Shown here: piece by piece, positions 45,697 through 55,937 of the stretch | Numbering within the stretch: the stretch's first letter is position 1 | How the letters are laid out: each line of letters starts with the position of its first letter | Assembly (NCBI GenBank): GCA_019358985.1 | Contig: JAHHIJ010000023.1 | Location: 36,380 to 100,379, forward strand | Origin: Tolypothrix brevis GSE-NOS-MK-07-07A | Lineage (GTDB): Bacteria > Cyanobacteriota > Cyanobacteriia > Cyanobacteriales > Nostocaceae | Direction of reading: 5' to 3' | DNA: 64,000 nucleotides | The notes under the pieces: generated by a model | Databases searched by the model: none | What the model saw: the letters and a program-made list of their open reading frames with translations, nothing else | What the model was told of the DNA's origin: nothing | Program-made: the position numbers and the translations under genes

Positions 45697-45892
45697 TAAG
45701 TAACTACGCAAAATTAATTACAGTCATTCTGGATAAGGCGATCGCTTTTCAAGAAAAAGGAAGTGATACTCCTACGGAGTCACTTTGCCATCGCACAAAG
45801 TAGATTTTGGAGGCGATCGCGTTTTTAGCGAACCGCAGAGGCACAGAGAACACAGAGGAAGGAGAGAGCGATCGCTTGGTAGAATACATATT

Positions 45893-45981
45893 TTATTGCT
45901 GATGTTGCAACCAAGCCACTAAATCAGCTTGCATTGAGAAATCTAGTAAGGCTTCGGCTAAATCCTCTAACAATGTTAAAA
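45893..45981 (-). pseudogene. C-terminal remnant of a DUF4351/Rpn-type putative nuclease
   Basis: Minus-strand reading ends LLEDLAEALLDFSMQADLVAWLQ, the end of DUF4351 tails found on cyanobacterial Rpn/PD-(D/E)XK 'transposase' proteins. Everything upstream is missing. Confidence 0.55.
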
Positions 45982-46019
45982 TTATATATCCATAAAAGAG
46001 AAGATTTTCAACTACCTCG

Positions 46020-46298
46020 CCCTAAAAGGGACGAGGATTGCTAAGAACAAACTTGGCGACGTAAGCGTTGAATAGCCCACTGAGACTAATTGCGGTTAAA
46101 ACCTCCGAATGCTTCCCCAGTTCGGAAATACTTTAAGACATGAGTGTTGGGTCGTTGCGTAACGGCAAGACATCTGCAATTAGTTGGGCGAGGGGACAAA
46201 TTACGGGTTTGCTGGTTCCTGGGATTATATCCATTCAAAAACCAGCATTTAAATATAAAGCAGTCCTTGAAGGATGGGGTTTCCACCCACGTTTTACG
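46020..46298. other. Possible IS200/IS605-type element end
   Basis: Unlike the AT-rich surroundings, this block carries hairpins (for example GGGGTTTCCACCC at about 46276; CCTCGCCCTAAAAGGGACGAGG at about 46015) and GC-richer sequence with no intact gene. It resembles the non-coding end of IS605/TnpB elements, but this is only an impression. Confidence 0.3.
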
Positions 46299-46754
46299 AT
46301 GAGCAATCAATCTGTTCCTAAAACAAATAGTCTCTATGCACAAGATTATCACTTGTGGTTAGAATACACTGTTGATTTATTAAAAAACAAAAAGTTTTTA
46401 GAATTAGAGTTAGAAAATTTAATTGAAGAAATTGAAAGTATGGGAAGAAGTGATAAAAATGCTTTAAGGAGTAATCTTAGAGTGCTTTTAATGCACCTTC
46501 TCAAATACAAATTTCAACCCCAGAACCGATCTAATAGCTGGTTATATACAATCTATGAACATCGTCAAAGATTACAAGAAGCATTTGTAGATAGTCCTAG
46601 CTTAAAATACTATTACACGGAAGTTTTTGACAGTTGTTACCAACACGCTAGAAAAGAAGCATCTATTGAAACAGGTCTTCCTCTGTCTATTTTTCCCAAA
46701 GACTATCCTTTTTCTGTTGATGAAACCTTAGATTCTGATTTTTTTCCAAATTAA
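46299..46754 (+). CDS. DUF29 family protein
   Basis: 151 aa from ATG 46299. SLYAQDYHLWLEYTVDLLKNKKFLELELENLIEEIESMGRSDKNAL and LRVLLMHLLKYKFQP match DUF29, a large family in cyanobacteria with no known function. The frame is open to 46140 but the extra residues belong to the element-like block upstream. Confidence 0.85.
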   Translation: MSNQSVPKTNSLYAQDYHLWLEYTVDLLKNKKFLELELENLIEEIESMGRSDKNALRSNLRVLLMHLLKYKFQPQNRSNSWLYTIYEHRQRLQEAFVDSPSLKYYYTEVFDSCYQHARKEASIETGLPLSIFPKDYPFSVDETLDSDFFPN

Positions 46755-46902
46755 TCATAATCGCACACTGAAGATTTTGTAGGCGATCGCTTTTATTGTC
46801 TCACGCACTCGTAGCAGAGACGCAAAGGAAGAAAAGAAGAGAGCGATCGCACCGTACTTGTGATTGTGCTTATCGACTACGTACTGATGTGGTAATGTAG
46901 GT

Positions 46903-47466
46903 ATGTTTGGTAAGCAAAAGGGAAAAGCATTGTTAAGCGAATATCATAGAAAAAAGTTACTGCATCACTTTTACTGTCTGGATGCCGATAATTCGGGCTT
47001 CATTGGGAAAGAAGATGCTGAGATTTTTGCTGAGAAGTTCGCCAACATCCGTAGCGCAGAGGTTGGTTCAGAGATTCACAAAGATTTGTTGCTTAAGTGG
47101 CTTAATGTTTGGGAGAATTTTTGGTCTAAAGCGGATTTGGATGGAGATGGTAAAGTAAGTCCCGAAGAATTTTGTCAGGGTATAGAAAAAGCGGTTTCCA
47201 ATCCAGATTACAACGACCCTTTAATAGAGACTTTGTTTGACATTATTGATTTAGACGGTGATGGTCATATATCACAAGAAGAGCATCGTCTCTTCTTTAG
47301 TGTGTTTGACCTAGATGCTGAAAAATCAGCTTTTGTCTTCTCCAAGCTTGATATCGATAAGGACGGCATCCTCTCTAAAAAAGAGTTTGTTTCTGCTAAG
47401 AGAGAATTTCTAACTGAAAAAGAACCCGGTGCTGTAGGCAACTGCTTTTGGGGTTCTGTGGATTAA
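46903..47466 (+). CDS. Four-EF-hand calcium-binding protein (calerythrin-like)
   Basis: 187 aa. Four EF loops: DADNSGFIGKED (about 27-38), DLDGDGKVSPEE (about 78-89), DLDGDGHISQEE (about 117-128) and DIDKDGILSKKE (about 149-160). All have acidic ligands at positions 1, 3 and 12, so all may bind Ca2+. Arrangement and length match calerythrin/sarcoplasmic calcium-binding proteins. Cytosolic calcium buffer or sensor by inference. Confidence 0.9.
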   Translation: MFGKQKGKALLSEYHRKKLLHHFYCLDADNSGFIGKEDAEIFAEKFANIRSAEVGSEIHKDLLLKWLNVWENFWSKADLDGDGKVSPEEFCQGIEKAVSNPDYNDPLIETLFDIIDLDGDGHISQEEHRLFFSVFDLDAEKSAFVFSKLDIDKDGILSKKEFVSAKREFLTEKEPGAVGNCFWGSVD

Positions 47467-47799
47467 TGCACGCCATGATTTTGGGGGATTCCCTTTATTC
47501 TTGCGTGCATTCGGGTGGAATTGCGATCGCCCAATCGGTACAAGCGATCGCCCTTACTGTGACAGCGCAAGGAAGTTAGGGAGCATTACTTACCAAAAAT
47601 ACTTGTGGTTAGCAATTTACAGCAGCCTATCGCTCTAATATAATACACGTAGAGACGTAGCACTGCTACGTCTCAAAGCCGGTTTTGGGTTTTATATATG
47701 TACTTCATTGACCTGAAATCTGCTGTAGTTGGAGCATAAGCAAATCTGAGATTTTAGGGACACAAAAATTATGTGTCCCCAATCTCAAATCCAAAATCC
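47467..47799. other. Non-coding gap with one palindromic core
   Basis: A GAGACGTAGCACTGCTACGTCTC palindrome at 47651-47674 of family B type; two HIP1 sites. Nothing else seen. Confidence 0.5.
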
Positions 47800-49206
47800 T
47801 TAAAGTTGCTTCACCTCAGAAACCAACTTTGCCACCATATCCTTCGCGCTACCAAAAAGCATCGTCGTCTTATCCTTGTAGAACAACTCATTATCTACAC
47901 CGGCAAAACCCGTACTCATCCCGCGCTTAATCACAATCGTTTGCTTTGCCCGATCCACTTCCAAAATCGGCATACCATAAATCGGGCTATTTACATCACT
48001 CCGCGCAGCCGGATTTACTACATCATTTGCCCCAATTACCAAAGCCACATCAGCTTGTTCAAACTGCGGATTAATATCATCCATATCGTAAAGCTGAGTA
48101 TAAGGCACATTCGCCTCAGCCAACAACACATTCATATGCCCCGGCATTCTCCCTGCAACCGGGTGAATGGCATACTTAACATCAACACCCATCCGTTCAA
48201 GTTGATCTGACAACTCCCGCACGCTATGTTGTGCCTGTGCAACCGCCATCCCGTAACCAGGTACAATTACCACAGAACGAGCATAACCCAACATCATCGC
48301 TCCTTCTTCTGGATCGATGCTGCGAACAGTTTGATCGATCGCACTACCACCACCAGCAGCACCACCAGACGCAGACGCTGAACCAAAAGCGCTAAATAGC
48401 ACACTAAATAAAGAGCGGTTCATTGCCTTACACATAATCTCCGTAAGGATTAAACCAGATGCTCCCACCAAAGCACCAGCAATGATTAACATATTGTTCA
48501 TCACCACAAAACCAGCAGCAGCCGCAGCAATCCCCGACAACGAGTTTAACAGGGAAATTACCACAGGCATATCACCGCCACCGATGGGGATGACAAACAT
48601 CACACCCAACACCAGAGAAACGGCAACCACCCCTAAGAATACAGGTAGGCTGTGGGGGGATACAATTAAATAGGCACTGCCTGCTATATAAGCACCGAGA
48701 AGCAACAGGTTAAACGGTTGCTGCAACGGAAATGTAATCGGAGAACCGCTAATTAAACCTTGTAATTTGGCAAAAGCGAGAAAACTACCGGTGAAAGTCA
48801 CACCACCAATCAACACATCCAACAGCATCGAGATGTTGACATCCAGGGGTATTGCTTGACCATGATCGAGCAAACGCCAAAATTCCGCAACAGCTACCAG
48901 CGCAGAAGCTGCACCACCCAAACCGTTGAGTAAACCCACCATTTGGGGCATTTCCGTCATTTGGACTTTGTAAGCAACGATCGCCCCAATCACCGATCCG
49001 ATCGCCAAACCTAACAAAATCATCTCATAATTCAACACCTTCTGATCCAGCATTGTTGCCACAATTGCCAGCAACATTCCCACCGCTGCAACCAGATTAC
49101 CATTCCGTGCCGTGGCAGGTGAACCCAGCTTTTTCAAACCGAGAATAAATAAGGATGCAGCGACTAAGTACGTTAGCTGAATCCCGGTTGGTATAAAATC
49201 GCTCAC
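47800..49206 (-). CDS. pntB: NAD(P) transhydrogenase subunit beta
   Basis: 468 aa membrane subunit of the proton-translocating transhydrogenase (NADH + NADP+ to NAD+ + NADPH). About nine helices occupy the first 260 residues. The NADP-binding domain III follows, with VPGYGMAVAQAQHSVREL, HPVAGRMPGHMNVLLAEA and LVIGANDVVNPAAR. It overlaps pntA2 by 4 bases, as the last gene of the pntA1-pntA2-pntB operon. Confidence 0.95.
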   Translation of the reverse strand: MSDFIPTGIQLTYLVAASLFILGLKKLGSPATARNGNLVAAVGMLLAIVATMLDQKVLNYEMILLGLAIGSVIGAIVAYKVQMTEMPQMVGLLNGLGGAASALVAVAEFWRLLDHGQAIPLDVNISMLLDVLIGGVTFTGSFLAFAKLQGLISGSPITFPLQQPFNLLLLGAYIAGSAYLIVSPHSLPVFLGVVAVSLVLGVMFVIPIGGGDMPVVISLLNSLSGIAAAAAGFVVMNNMLIIAGALVGASGLILTEIMCKAMNRSLFSVLFSAFGSASASGGAAGGGSAIDQTVRSIDPEEGAMMLGYARSVVIVPGYGMAVAQAQHSVRELSDQLERMGVDVKYAIHPVAGRMPGHMNVLLAEANVPYTQLYDMDDINPQFEQADVALVIGANDVVNPAARSDVNSPIYGMPILEVDRAKQTIVIKRGMSTGFAGVDNELFYKDKTTMLFGSAKDMVAKLVSEVKQL

Positions 49207-49496
49207 GCCTTAATCTCCTTTTTCTTGAACATTTGCAACATGCGATCGGTAACGAGGAAACCACCCACCACGTTAACCATCGCTAATACCACAGCAATCA
49301 AACCGAGAATTACCGAAAGATTTGTCTCTCTCGCACCACTAGCAACAATTGCCCCAAGTACCGCAATTCCCGAAATGGCATTTGAGCCTGACATTAAGGG
49401 TGTGTGTAGCGTTGGTGGTATTTTGTTGATAATTTCAAAGCCAGTAAATGATGCCAAAACAAATACAAATAAAGCTGCAATTAATGCTTCTGTCAT
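49203..49496 (-). CDS. pntA2: NAD(P) transhydrogenase subunit alpha, membrane part
   Basis: 97 aa from ATG 49496 (MTEALIAALFVFVLASFTGFEIINKIPPTLHTPLMSGSNAISGI), three helices and a basic end. This is the membrane piece that in E. coli is fused to PntA; cyanobacteria encode it separately. The longer frame upstream is repeat sequence. Confidence 0.93.
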   Translation of the reverse strand: MTEALIAALFVFVLASFTGFEIINKIPPTLHTPLMSGSNAISGIAVLGAIVASGARETNLSVILGLIAVVLAMVNVVGGFLVTDRMLQMFKKKEIKA

Positions 49497-49521
49497 GTGT
49501 TGAAAACTCCTGTTTGAAGCG

Positions 49522-49604
49522 AACCGCAGATGGACGCACCCTCGACGCAGATAATAACCAAATACCTGCATATTATCCGCGTTTATCCGCGTTTATCTGC
49601 GGTT
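49522..49604. repeat. REP-like inverted repeat between pntA1 and pntA2
   Basis: Arms AACCGCAGAT/ATCTGCGGTT, with repeated CCGCGTTTAT inside. A related run lies at about 12823-12880. Confidence 0.7.
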
Positions 49605-49613
49605 AATAATTTC

Positions 49614-50783
49614 CTAACTAACCGCTGGTTGAGTGCTAAAAGCCTGTAGCGCATCTCGCACTCGTGAGTTACGAATTTCCCCAGCGTGGGTAATACAAGC
49701 AGCATCAACAATGTCGTCAGCAAAGTTCACCTGTAATGCTTTGTCCTTAATCAGCAATTGCATCAAAGATGTGACATTCTTGGCGTACAATTGGCTGGCG
49801 TGGATTGGCATTGATGATGGTAAATTAATCGGACCAATGATAGTAACGCCATTCCAAACAATATCTTTACCGGGAGCGGTACAAGCGCAGTTTCCACCTT
49901 GTTCGGCAGCGATATCGACAATTACTGAACCGGGCTTCATTTGCGCTACCATTTCTTCAGTTACCAGCAATGGTGCTTTTCTCCCTGGAACTTGAGCGGT
50001 AGTAATCACTATATCGGCATTTTTAACGTGTTCTGCGACAACTTCTTGAGTGCGCTGTTTGCTAGCTTCGGAAATTTCTTTAGCGTAACCACCAGCGGCA
50101 ACGGTTTCTTCTTCGAGTTTGACTTCGACGAATTTCGCTCCCAAGCTTTGTACTTCTTCTTTCACAGCGGGACGAATATCAAAGGCTTCGACAACAGATC
50201 CCAAACGTCGGGCAGTAGCGATCGCTTGCAATCCGGCTACACCTGCCCCCATAATAAATACTTTGGCGGGTGCGATGGTACCTGCTGCTGTTGTCAGCAT
50301 TGGGAAGTATTTCGGCAACGCTGCGGCACCAATCAATACCGCTTTATAACCTGCGATTGATGCCTGGGAGGACAAAGCATCCATGCTTTGCGCTCTGGTG
50401 GTACGGGGAATCATCTCCATACTCAGAGCCGTTACTTGGCGATTTGCGAGTTGCTGTGCCACTACGGGATTTCCCAAGGGGTTGAGGAAACTAATTAATA
50501 CAGCTCCCTCATGAAGTAAATCAATTTCTGAACGTCCATCTTCTCGTTCTTGTGGGGGACTGACTTTGAGCAAAATATCTGCTTCGCTCCATAAAGTAGC
50601 ACTATCGGCGATTATTTTCGCTCCTGCTGCTTCATAAGCACTATCAGCGAAGAATGCTCGCTCACCGGCACCCGCTTCTACCCATACTTCCAAACCTTGT
50701 TTTACCAATTTGGCTACAGTGTCAGGAATTAATGCTACACGACGTTCACAAACTTCTATTTCTTTAGCAACCGCTATTTTCAT
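49614..50783 (-). CDS. pntA1: NAD(P) transhydrogenase subunit alpha, NAD-binding part
   Basis: 389 aa from ATG 50783, which has AAGGAG 7 bases upstream. MKIAVAKEIEVCERRVALIPDTV, RAQSMDALSSQA, the dinucleotide fold FIMGAGVAGLQAIATARRLGS and DIAAEQGGNCACT match PntA domain I. It is the first gene of the operon. The frame is open to 50894 but without family similarity. Confidence 0.95.
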   Translation of the reverse strand: MKIAVAKEIEVCERRVALIPDTVAKLVKQGLEVWVEAGAGERAFFADSAYEAAGAKIIADSATLWSEADILLKVSPPQEREDGRSEIDLLHEGAVLISFLNPLGNPVVAQQLANRQVTALSMEMIPRTTRAQSMDALSSQASIAGYKAVLIGAAALPKYFPMLTTAAGTIAPAKVFIMGAGVAGLQAIATARRLGSVVEAFDIRPAVKEEVQSLGAKFVEVKLEEETVAAGGYAKEISEASKQRTQEVVAEHVKNADIVITTAQVPGRKAPLLVTEEMVAQMKPGSVIVDIAAEQGGNCACTAPGKDIVWNGVTIIGPINLPSSMPIHASQLYAKNVTSLMQLLIKDKALQVNFADDIVDAACITHAGEIRNSRVRDALQAFSTQPAVS

Positions 50784-51540
50784 GAAATCTCCTTGAAAGA
50801 AATACCTATTGTCTGCAAGATGTGCTAAATTTTTCGACTTTCCGGATTTAGCGCAGGAGATCGCAAGTCTGTCCAGGCTATCAGCTATTGTCAAGCATAG
50901 GAAGGAGCCTTTGGACTTGGGGAATCGCAGATGTGATCATTTCAGGCAATTGCATTCATGGCTACATACTGCACATCCTATGTTGAACCGCAAATTTTGC
51001 TTCTTTGTCTTCAACTTATTTTAGGCATTGAAAATTTTTTGTATTTTTTCTTTACATTGCGAAAGATTCATTATATTCTCTTAACTTGCTTATGCCCCTG
51101 ACAAATCTGAACCCTTCCAGTAAAGTTTACCAATCATGAATTTAGCGCAATTCAACAGGCGATCGCTCTTTCTCACAATCAACTTTTATCACAAATCTCT
51201 TGATTTTAGACACACTTCTACATATTTAGAAACATAATCAACTTTCATCAGCATATTTTCCATACAATTCCAACTCAACTCCTAATAACTCTGTTTGAGT
51301 AACCAATTAGAGCGAAAATCACCCAATGACAATCTCCGAAATAACCCGGAAAAGTCTTTATACATTAAGTAAAGCAGATTACCCGATACCGGGAGAACAG
51401 TCTGCAAAAATTTAGGTGTCATGGCACTTCTCATTGCCAATTAACGTCCATTGTGATCAAGTCAGTAGTAAAGTTTAGTTAAGAACAATAACGCCCAGTT
51501 ATTCACATAAGAGACTTATATTTGTCAGAGGAGCCTAACA
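50784..51540. other. 757-bp non-coding region between divergent pntA1 and DUF2808 genes
   Basis: No convincing ORF. AT-rich with GAAAATCACCCAATGACAAT and CCCGATACCGGGAGA (small hairpin, about 51382). It probably holds promoters for both genes. GAGGAG lies 9 bases before the DUF2808 ATG. Confidence 0.5.
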
Positions 51541-52053
51541 ATGCGACGTTTACTTTCGGCTTTAGCCGTGACTGGCTGTTTGGTGACTGGGCTGCCAGCC
51601 ATCACCTTAGCACAGAGCTTACCTGGATTTACACTCTTTAGCGGGATTGAAGGCAAAAACCAGCTGCCTTACCGGTTAGATTTTGGTGGTCAAACAAATG
51701 GATGGGATCGCTATAATCTGAGAATTCCCGCCAAAAAAATGAAATTGGCAGTGGCTCAATTCGTCGTCAACTATCCAAATTATTATAAAGGGACTTTTGA
51801 CGCCAAAAAAATTAACATACTCGTCAATAACAAAAAAGTTGCCGTATCTGAGGTGAAGTGGGATAAAGAAGGACGGGTAATTGAAATCTTCCCAGAAGAG
51901 CCAGTTCCCGCAGGTACTAACGTTGTTTTGGAATTGTCTAATGTCCAAAACCCAGCGTTTGGAGGCACATTTTACTTTAATTGTCAAGTACTTTCCCCAG
52001 GCGATGTCCCATTACTACGTTACGTAGGAACCTGGATTATCAGCGTTAATTAG
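51541..52053 (+). CDS. DUF2808 secreted protein
   Basis: 170 aa. Signal peptide (RRLLSALAVTGCLVTGLPAITLAQ, cleavage about residue 25), then YRLDFGGQTNGWDRYNLRIPAKKMKLAVAQFVVNYP and VPAGTNVVLELSNVQNPAFGGTFYFNC, typical of DUF2808, a cyanobacterial envelope family of unknown function. GAGGAG precedes the start. It lies upstream of the rpmH cluster. Confidence 0.88.
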   Translation: MRRLLSALAVTGCLVTGLPAITLAQSLPGFTLFSGIEGKNQLPYRLDFGGQTNGWDRYNLRIPAKKMKLAVAQFVVNYPNYYKGTFDAKKINILVNNKKVAVSEVKWDKEGRVIEIFPEEPVPAGTNVVLELSNVQNPAFGGTFYFNCQVLSPGDVPLLRYVGTWIISVN

Positions 52054-52219
52054 GGAATGGGGAATGGGGAATGGGGCATGGAAAGAGTGCTATTAGATAT
52101 AAAATGCGTATCAAAAATCGAGCGTCTTTAATTCCCATTGCCCAATGCCCATTGCCCTAATAATGTGATAAAATACCAGATTGTGACTTTTTATAGAAAT
52201 CGCCTAAGAGGAGAACAGT

Positions 52220-52354
52220 ATGCAGAGAACTTTGGGTGGCACTTGCCGTAAGAGAAAAAGAACTTCTGGATTTCGTGCCAGAATGCGGACACCGGATGGA
52301 AGAAACGTGATTAGTGCAAGAAGAAGAAAGGGACGTCATCGTCTCAGCGTTTAG
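52220..52354 (+). CDS. rpmH: 50S ribosomal protein L34
   Basis: 44 aa: [44 protein letters not shown]. Complete L34 with GAGGAG 7 bases before the ATG. It precedes rnpA by 27 bases, the near-universal bacterial order. Confidence 0.97.
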   Translation: MQRTLGGTCRKRKRTSGFRARMRTPDGRNVISARRRKGRHRLSV

Positions 52355-52381
52355 GAAATTTATTGGCGATCGCATTTTACT

Positions 52382-52801
52382 GTGGCTTTACCTAAAGCAA
52401 ATCGGCTAAAATCACGCAAAGATTTCCAGGCAGTCTTCCGAGAAGGAACTCGTCGTCATGGTTTTTATTTAACATTGAGAACCTTACGACCGTCATCTTC
52501 AAGAGTGCCTTCTTTGGATGCTGCCGCGACAAGTACACAACCGACTGGAAAAAGTCTAAATCCTGTCAGCACGCTAATTGGCATTTCCATTAGCACCAAA
52601 GTCAGCAAACGGGCAGTAGTTCGCAATCGGCTCAAAAGGCAGATAGCAGCAGCTTTGCATAAATTATTGCCCAAATTATTACCAGGATTCAGGCTAGTGG
52701 TAATTGTAAAACCCACAGCCGCACAAGAGTGCGTAAAAGGACAATTTCTGCAAGAATTAGAGCAGTTGTTGGCACAAGCTGAGGTATTAAATGGGTATTA
52801 A
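52382..52801 (+). CDS. rnpA: Ribonuclease P protein component
   Basis: 139 aa from GTG. ALPKANRLKSRKDFQAVFREG and the RNA-binding RNR motif KVSKRAVVRNRLKRQIAAAL are intact. There is an inserted Ser/Thr-rich loop (about 38-62) relative to short bacterial RnpA. It cleaves tRNA 5' leaders together with the RNA subunit. It overlaps the PH-domain gene by 11 bases. Confidence 0.95.
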   Translation: MALPKANRLKSRKDFQAVFREGTRRHGFYLTLRTLRPSSSRVPSLDAAATSTQPTGKSLNPVSTLIGISISTKVSKRAVVRNRLKRQIAAALHKLLPKLLPGFRLVVIVKPTAAQECVKGQFLQELEQLLAQAEVLNGY

Positions 52802-53183
52802 AGAAGATGTTTATTATGAGGGTGGTCCCCATATCGGGGATTTAATTATAAGCGTGCTGATTGGGCTAACAGTTGTGGGTTTACCATTGACAGTTGGGGC
52901 AATTGTCAGAGCATTATGGCTGCGCTACCGTATTACCGATCGCCGAGTCACTGTCACTGGAGGTTGGAGAGGACGCGATCGCACCGACGTAATTTACTCA
53001 GAAATTGTCAAAGTAGTCAAGGTTCCCCGTGGCATTGGCATCTGGGGAGATATGGTGCTAACTCTCAGAAATGGTAGTCGTCTAGAAATGCGAGCAGTTC
53101 CCAAATTTCGGGAAACCTACGACTACATTTTGTCCAGAATTGCTGCCAAAAATCCTAATTTTACTGGCAATGTTAACAATTAA
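52791..53183 (+). CDS. Bacterial PH-domain (bPH2) membrane protein
   Basis: 130 aa. Two hydrophobic stretches (GDLIISVLIGLTVVGLPLTV, about 16-35) are followed by the PH-like domain YRITDRRVTVTGGWRGRDRTDVIYSEI and VKVPRGIGIWGDMVLTLRNG. Conserved between rnpA and yidC in cyanobacteria and translationally coupled to rnpA here. Precise role unknown. Confidence 0.88.
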   Translation: MGIKEDVYYEGGPHIGDLIISVLIGLTVVGLPLTVGAIVRALWLRYRITDRRVTVTGGWRGRDRTDVIYSEIVKVVKVPRGIGIWGDMVLTLRNGSRLEMRAVPKFRETYDYILSRIAAKNPNFTGNVNN

Positions 53184-53391
53184 CGGGGACAAGGAGACAA
53201 GGGGGCAAGGGGACAAGGGGACAAGGGGGACGACAATAAGAATAATTCTTTCCCCCATCCTCCCCTGCCTCCCCCTCCCCCCTTGTGCGGCTATCCGTAG
53301 TGGAATATCGTTGCCCAGAAATGATGATCAGCGATAAAAGCGATAAATTAGATTCAGTCAATTTACAGTAACTCAGGTTGAATTCACAATA

Positions 53392-54594
53392 ATGGATTTT
53401 GGTATCGGCTTTCTCTCGAACAACGTGATGCTGCCAATCATAGACTTATTCTATGGAATTGTGCCTAGTTATGGATTGGCGATCGTTGCTTTGACATTGA
53501 TAGTCCGCTTTGCGCTCTATCCCCTGAGTGCTGGTTCAATTCGCAACATGCGGAAAATGCGGATTGTGCAACCTCTGATGCAAAAGCGGATGGCGGAAGT
53601 CAAAGAGCGTTTTAAGGACGATCAGCAAAAGCAGCAAGAAGAAATGATGAACGTCCAAAAAGAATTTGGCAATCCACTAGCAGGATGTTTTCCGTTGGTG
53701 GTGCAAATGCCAGTTTTATTGGCGTTGTTTGCTACTTTGCGGGGTTCACCTTTTGCAGGTGCGAACTATAACGTTAACTTGCAAATCCTTCCTGCCGATC
53801 AAGTAGAAATAATTCAACCTCAAGCCTTTGCCACTCCTCCCCAAAATATTTACGTAGCCGACGGCGAACACGTCAAAGTAACTGCCATACTGCCGGCTGG
53901 TAACAAATTAGCGGTGGGAGAGCACACCAAGATACAATATCAAACTCTTGAAGGCAAGCCATTTGAGGCACTTACAGCAGAACACCCGGAAACTAAGTTA
54001 GTTCCGGAATGGAAAATAACTAAAGGTGAAGATAGGATAAAAATTGATGCTGAAGGCAACGTAGAAGCTTTACAGCCAGGAGATGTTACTATTCAAGCAA
54101 CGATTCCTGGACTAGCGGCAAATAAAGGATTTCTATTCATTGATGCCTTAGGCAGAGTTGGCGCAACCGATCCAGACGGCACAGTCCACTGGGATATCGT
54201 CGCCATGATCGTATTCTTTGGAATCAGCCTTTATGTTAGCCAAATGCTTTCTGGGCAAAATTCCAGTGGTGGCAACCCGCAGCAAGACACGGTAAATAAA
54301 ATCACTCCAGTTATATTTTCTGGGATGTTTTTATTCTTTCCCCTACCTGCTGGGGTGCTGATGTATATGGTGATTGGTAATGTTTTCCAGACATTGCAAA
54401 CCTATATACTTTCCCGCGAACCGCTACCAGAGGAACTACAAAAAATCGTAGAATCTGAGAAAAAACAGGAAGAAATCGCCGGACAAAAGGCACTACCGTT
54501 TGAGCCAAAAAGTTCTAAGAAAAAGGCTACACAGGAAGAAGTCACTGGACAAAAGGCTGATCCAAAAAGTTCTAAGAAAAAGGCTACAGGTTGA
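53392..54594 (+). CDS. yidC: Membrane protein insertase YidC/Oxa1 family
   Basis: 400 aa. Helices at about 20-45 ([20 protein letters not shown]), the coiled hydrophilic [24 protein letters not shown], and [23 protein letters not shown] form the insertase core. Residues about 130-262 are an inserted extracytoplasmic domain whose end ([27 protein letters not shown]) looks Ig-like (Big_2). Two last helices and a Lys-rich tail with a repeated SSKKKAT follow. It inserts thylakoid and plasma membrane proteins. Confidence 0.94.
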   Translation: MDFGIGFLSNNVMLPIIDLFYGIVPSYGLAIVALTLIVRFALYPLSAGSIRNMRKMRIVQPLMQKRMAEVKERFKDDQQKQQEEMMNVQKEFGNPLAGCFPLVVQMPVLLALFATLRGSPFAGANYNVNLQILPADQVEIIQPQAFATPPQNIYVADGEHVKVTAILPAGNKLAVGEHTKIQYQTLEGKPFEALTAEHPETKLVPEWKITKGEDRIKIDAEGNVEALQPGDVTIQATIPGLAANKGFLFIDALGRVGATDPDGTVHWDIVAMIVFFGISLYVSQMLSGQNSSGGNPQQDTVNKITPVIFSGMFLFFPLPAGVLMYMVIGNVFQTLQTYILSREPLPEELQKIVESEKKQEEIAGQKALPFEPKSSKKKATQEEVTGQKADPKSSKKKATG

Positions 54595-55109
54595 TGATTG
54601 CAGAACCAATGCAACGTGGTCAGCAGTGGTTAAAAACACTGCTGCACATAACTGGTGTAAATGCTGAGATTACGGGTGGAATAGAAACCACTCAAGGTCA
54701 GGATGGGGAGTTTAAAGAACTTGATAATTACTGGTTGACAATTGATGAAAGCAATTTAACACCAGAAGAAATTCGGATTTTAATTGGCACTGATGGCTCA
54801 GTACTAGATGCGATTCAGTATTTGGCTAACTCCGTCCTGAACTTGAATCAATCAGAGGATCAGCAAGCCTCGTACACAATCGAGTTGAACGGCTACCGCG
54901 TCACTAGACAAGGGGAAATTCGTGCCTTGGCTTTATCTGCGGCTGAGGAAGCGCGTGCTACTGGTAGAGAAGTGGAAATTAAATCCCTAAGTTCCGCCGA
55001 ACGTCGTCAAATCCACACCTTTTTTCAAGATTTTAGTGATTTGGAAACCTATAGCCGAGGCAAAGAGCCGCATCGTTTTCTTGTGGTGCGTCCTGCTGGT
55101 GCGGAATAA
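54591..55109 (+). CDS. khpB: Jag/KhpB RNA-binding protein (KH plus R3H)
   Basis: 172 aa. The KH-like part ends [29 protein letters not shown]. The R3H part has [23 protein letters not shown] and [15 protein letters not shown]. It overlaps yidC by 4 bases (ATGA). The family binds RNA and in other bacteria acts with KhpA. Confidence 0.93.
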   Translation: MMIAEPMQRGQQWLKTLLHITGVNAEITGGIETTQGQDGEFKELDNYWLTIDESNLTPEEIRILIGTDGSVLDAIQYLANSVLNLNQSEDQQASYTIELNGYRVTRQGEIRALALSAAEEARATGREVEIKSLSSAERRQIHTFFQDFSDLETYSRGKEPHRFLVVRPAGAE

Positions 55110-55411
55110 TTTTATTTCCAAATCTAGGCTGTGGTTGAAACTGATGATTGATTTTTGATTGGACGCGATGTTTTTCGCGTCTTTAATAATAAATTTTGGA
55201 AAACTGTATTTAGTAGACATCTGGTTGAAAAGACTTAAAGACGTAGCATTGCTAGGTCTCTACAAGGGTTTGGGCAAGGGATAATTAAATTCTGGAGATG
55301 TTTAGTAGAAACGCGATCGCACGAACATATAGTGAAAGCTAAACTAAATAATGTAAAATCAGCACAAATGCTGATAATGATAACTTTTCGTTCTTGATGT
55401 CTTAGAATCCT
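55110..55411. other. Intergenic region with family B copy
   Basis: Family B unit 55214-55304, ends TAGACATC and GATGTTTA, core GACGTAGCATTGCTAGGTC; also a GGACGCGATG/CGCGTC inverted motif at about 55161-55182. No gene. Confidence 0.65.
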
Positions 55412-55921
55412 ATGGACGCAATTTACATTCCGCAGCTAACTAAAGCCCCGGAGCGGACAGAGGAGATTCAGGTTGAAGAATTTCTGCCCGGTTTAGAAAC
55501 ATTGACACCAGTTCGCGGTAACGTCCGCGTGCAGCATCATGGAAATTACCTGCAAGTGTCTGGTCAAGCAGAAGCAATTATTACCTGTACCTGTAACCGC
55601 TGCTTACAAAATTACAATCATCGTCTGCAACTTGATACAAAAGAAATTATTTGGTTAGATGAAGCCGCTAACGAAACAGAAAACTTGCCTCTAGAGCGGG
55701 AAGTTGTTATGGAGGATTTGTTAGAAAGTTTATCGCCAGAAGGATATTTTCATCCTAGTGAATGGCTGTATGAGCAGATGTGTTTAGCAATCCCTCTGCG
55801 TCAGCTTTGTAATCGCAAATGTCCGGGTATTCCTGTAATTACTGTTAATGACTCGGAAAAAGTAGTTGATAGTCGCTGGGCAGGGTTGGAGGCTTTGAAG
55901 AAAGACCTTCCGGGATCGTAG
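55412..55921 (+). CDS. DUF177/YceD family protein
   Basis: 169 aa. VRVQHHGNYLQVSGQAEAIITCTCNRCLQNYNHRL and LCNRKCPG carry the paired cysteines typical of the family, which probably bind zinc. YceD-type proteins act in 23S rRNA processing or accumulation. Here it follows the rnpA-yidC-jag cluster, consistent with a role in translation or RNA. Confidence 0.88.
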   Translation: MDAIYIPQLTKAPERTEEIQVEEFLPGLETLTPVRGNVRVQHHGNYLQVSGQAEAIITCTCNRCLQNYNHRLQLDTKEIIWLDEAANETENLPLEREVVMEDLLESLSPEGYFHPSEWLYEQMCLAIPLRQLCNRKCPGIPVITVNDSEKVVDSRWAGLEALKKDLPGS

Positions 55922-55937
55922 CTGAAGTTAAACGTTT

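Noticed and set aside
46086..46352. 88-codon minus-strand ORF overlapping the DUF29 start
   Set aside because: No family features, and it crosses the DUF29 start. It is more likely element-end sequence than a gene.
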